Made by a program: the position numbers and the translations under genes. From UBA4615 sp044360485 (GTDB lineage: Bacteria > Pseudomonadota > Gammaproteobacteria > Burkholderiales > Burkholderiaceae_E): DNA of 6,741 bases. Where the stretch lies: positions 1-6,741 of the forward strand of contig JBIKKG010000193.1 in NCBI GenBank assembly GCA_044360485.1. Direction: 5' to 3'. This document shows, piece by piece, positions 5,990 through 6,741 of the stretch. The notes under the pieces were generated by a model that was given only the letters and a program-made list of their open reading frames with translations, made no database searches and was not told the DNA's origin. Within the stretch, counting starts at the first letter, position 1. Every line of letters starts with the position of its first letter.

Positions 5990-6010
5990 TCGCCAGGCAC
6001 ACCTCTTTTT
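5984..6010 (+). terminator. Weak hairpin plus T-run after the acyl-CoA synthetase gene, possible attenuator
   Basis: GCCTG (5984-5988) and CAGGC (5994-5998) can form a 5-bp stem with a 5-base loop, overlapping the stop codon. TTTTT follows at 6006-6010, seven bases after the stem. The stem is short and the T-run is not directly adjacent, so at most partial termination before the receptor gene is expected. A second small repeat, GGCCT/AGGCC, lies at 6025-6036. Confidence 0.25.
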
Positions 6011-6047
6011 GTTGCGTCACATGCGGCCTTCAGGCCAGGGGATCACC

Positions 6048-6741
6048 ATGCCCCCGATTTCAATGACCCTCAGTCGTCTTGCGTCCGATCTGCGACGCGC
6101 TGGCGCGGCCTGTCTGATGATGGCCGCCGCAGTGGGCACCGCCCACGCTCAGGCCTGGGAGCCGTCCAAGCCTGTCGAATTCATCGTGCCCGCTGGTACG
6201 GGTGGCGGTGCCGATCAGATGGCGCGGTTTATCCAGGGTGTGGTGGCCAAGAACAATCTGTCCAAGCAGCCCATCGTGGTGGTCAACAAGTCCGGCGGTG
6301 CAGGCGCTGAAGGGTTTTTGGCCATCAAGTCGGCCAATGCCGATCCGCACAAGATCGTGATTACCCTGTCCAACCTCTTCACCACGCCGCTGGCCACGGG
6401 TGTGCCGTTCAATTGGCGCGACCTCACCCCTGTGCAGATGCTGGCGCTCGATCAGTTCGTGCTGTGGGTGAATGACGAAGCACCGTACAAAAACGCGAAA
6501 GCCTATTTCGACGCGATCAAGGCCCAGCCCGACAACACCTTCAAGATGGGTGGCACGGGTTCCAAGCAGGAAGACCAGATCATCACCGTGATGATGGAAA
6601 AAGCTGCCGGCAAGAAGATGACCTACATCCCCTTCAAAGGGGGCGGCGACGTGGCAGTGCAACTGGTGGGCAAGCACATTGACTCGACCGTGAACAATCC
6701 GATCGAGGCCGAGTCGCACTGGCGTGCCGGCAAGCTGCGCC
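6048..6741 (+). CDS. Bug/TctC-family periplasmic solute-binding receptor (3' end outside window)
   Basis: Frame 3 is open from the ATG at 6048 to the window edge (231 codons plus one base); family members are usually about 320-330 residues. The N-terminus is a signal peptide: arginines at 10, 16 and 17, a hydrophobic run at about 18-31 and a cleavage site AHA-Q after residue 34. The mature protein begins WEPSKPVEFIVPAGTGGGADQMAR (given here by its key parts: KPVEFIVP at 41-48, GTGGGADQMAR at 50-60), the hallmark first strand and ligand loop of Bug receptors. VVVNKSGGAG and the mid-protein GGTGSKQED also fit. Such receptors bind small carboxylates in the periplasm and serve tripartite tricarboxylate (TctAB) transporters, though many are orphans. 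AGGGGA at 6037-6042, five bases upstream, supports this start over the ATG at 6063. It probably shares an operon with the preceding synthetase. The ligand cannot be read from the sequence. Confidence 0.92.
   Translation, partial: MPPISMTLSRLASDLRRAGAACLMMAAAVGTAHAQAWEPSKPVEFIVPAGTGGGADQMARFIQGVVAKNNLSKQPIVVVNKSGGAGAEGFLAIKSANADPHKIVITLSNLFTTPLATGVPFNWRDLTPVQMLALDQFVLWVNDEAPYKNAKAYFDAIKAQPDNTFKMGGTGSKQEDQIITVMMEKAAGKKMTYIPFKGGGDVAVQLVGKHIDSTVNNPIEAESHWRAGKLR

Noticed and set aside
1..6741. Search by eye for insertion-sequence ends, CRISPR repeats, tRNA genes, phage genes or a defence cluster
   Set aside because: No transposase or integrase motifs, regularly spaced repeats or tRNA-like cloverleaf were seen. 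Gene content and composition look like ordinary chromosome.

Overview
The window looks chromosomal and comes from a GC-rich betaproteobacterium, most likely of the order Burkholderiales. The reasons are the third-position GC bias of all coding regions, a Bug/TctC-type periplasmic solute receptor (a family massively expanded in Burkholderiales), and a beta-type NtrC. I cannot assign a genus from sequence alone.

Left part (1-2318, plus strand): the last codons of a probable upstream gene, plausibly the ntrB/glnL kinase, overlap by ATGA the start of ntrC (glnG). NtrC is the sigma-54-dependent response regulator of nitrogen assimilation. It is followed after 93 bases by a small membrane protein of the DUF4337 type with a histidine-rich N-terminus. 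Its start codon lies in one arm of a perfect 8-bp inverted repeat.

Middle part (2364-4134, minus strand): read in the direction of transcription, this is xth (exodeoxyribonuclease III / AP endonuclease), a 65-base gap, then two small exported c-type cytochromes. The cytochromes are clear paralogues of each other and overlap by ATGA. The cytochrome genes converge on the DUF4337 gene across a 45-base spacer holding a GC-rich hairpin.

The 331-base divergent gap between xth and the next gene (4135-4465) holds the most interesting non-coding signal. Two perfect palindromes abut each other (4287-4299 and 4300-4317) on top of a candidate sigma-70 promoter that reads rightwards. Three further small inverted repeats follow in the presumed leader.

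Right part (4466-6741, plus strand): an AMP-forming acyl-CoA synthetase that resembles the oxalyl-CoA synthetase (AAE3/Pcs60) branch, then, after 58 bases, the first 231 codons of an exported TctC/Bug solute receptor that runs off the window. Together they look like the start of an organic-acid uptake and activation operon, with oxalate or a related small carboxylate as a reasonable but unproven substrate. The decisive downstream genes are outside the window. I found no mobile element, CRISPR array, tRNA or rRNA, and no new multi-gene system.
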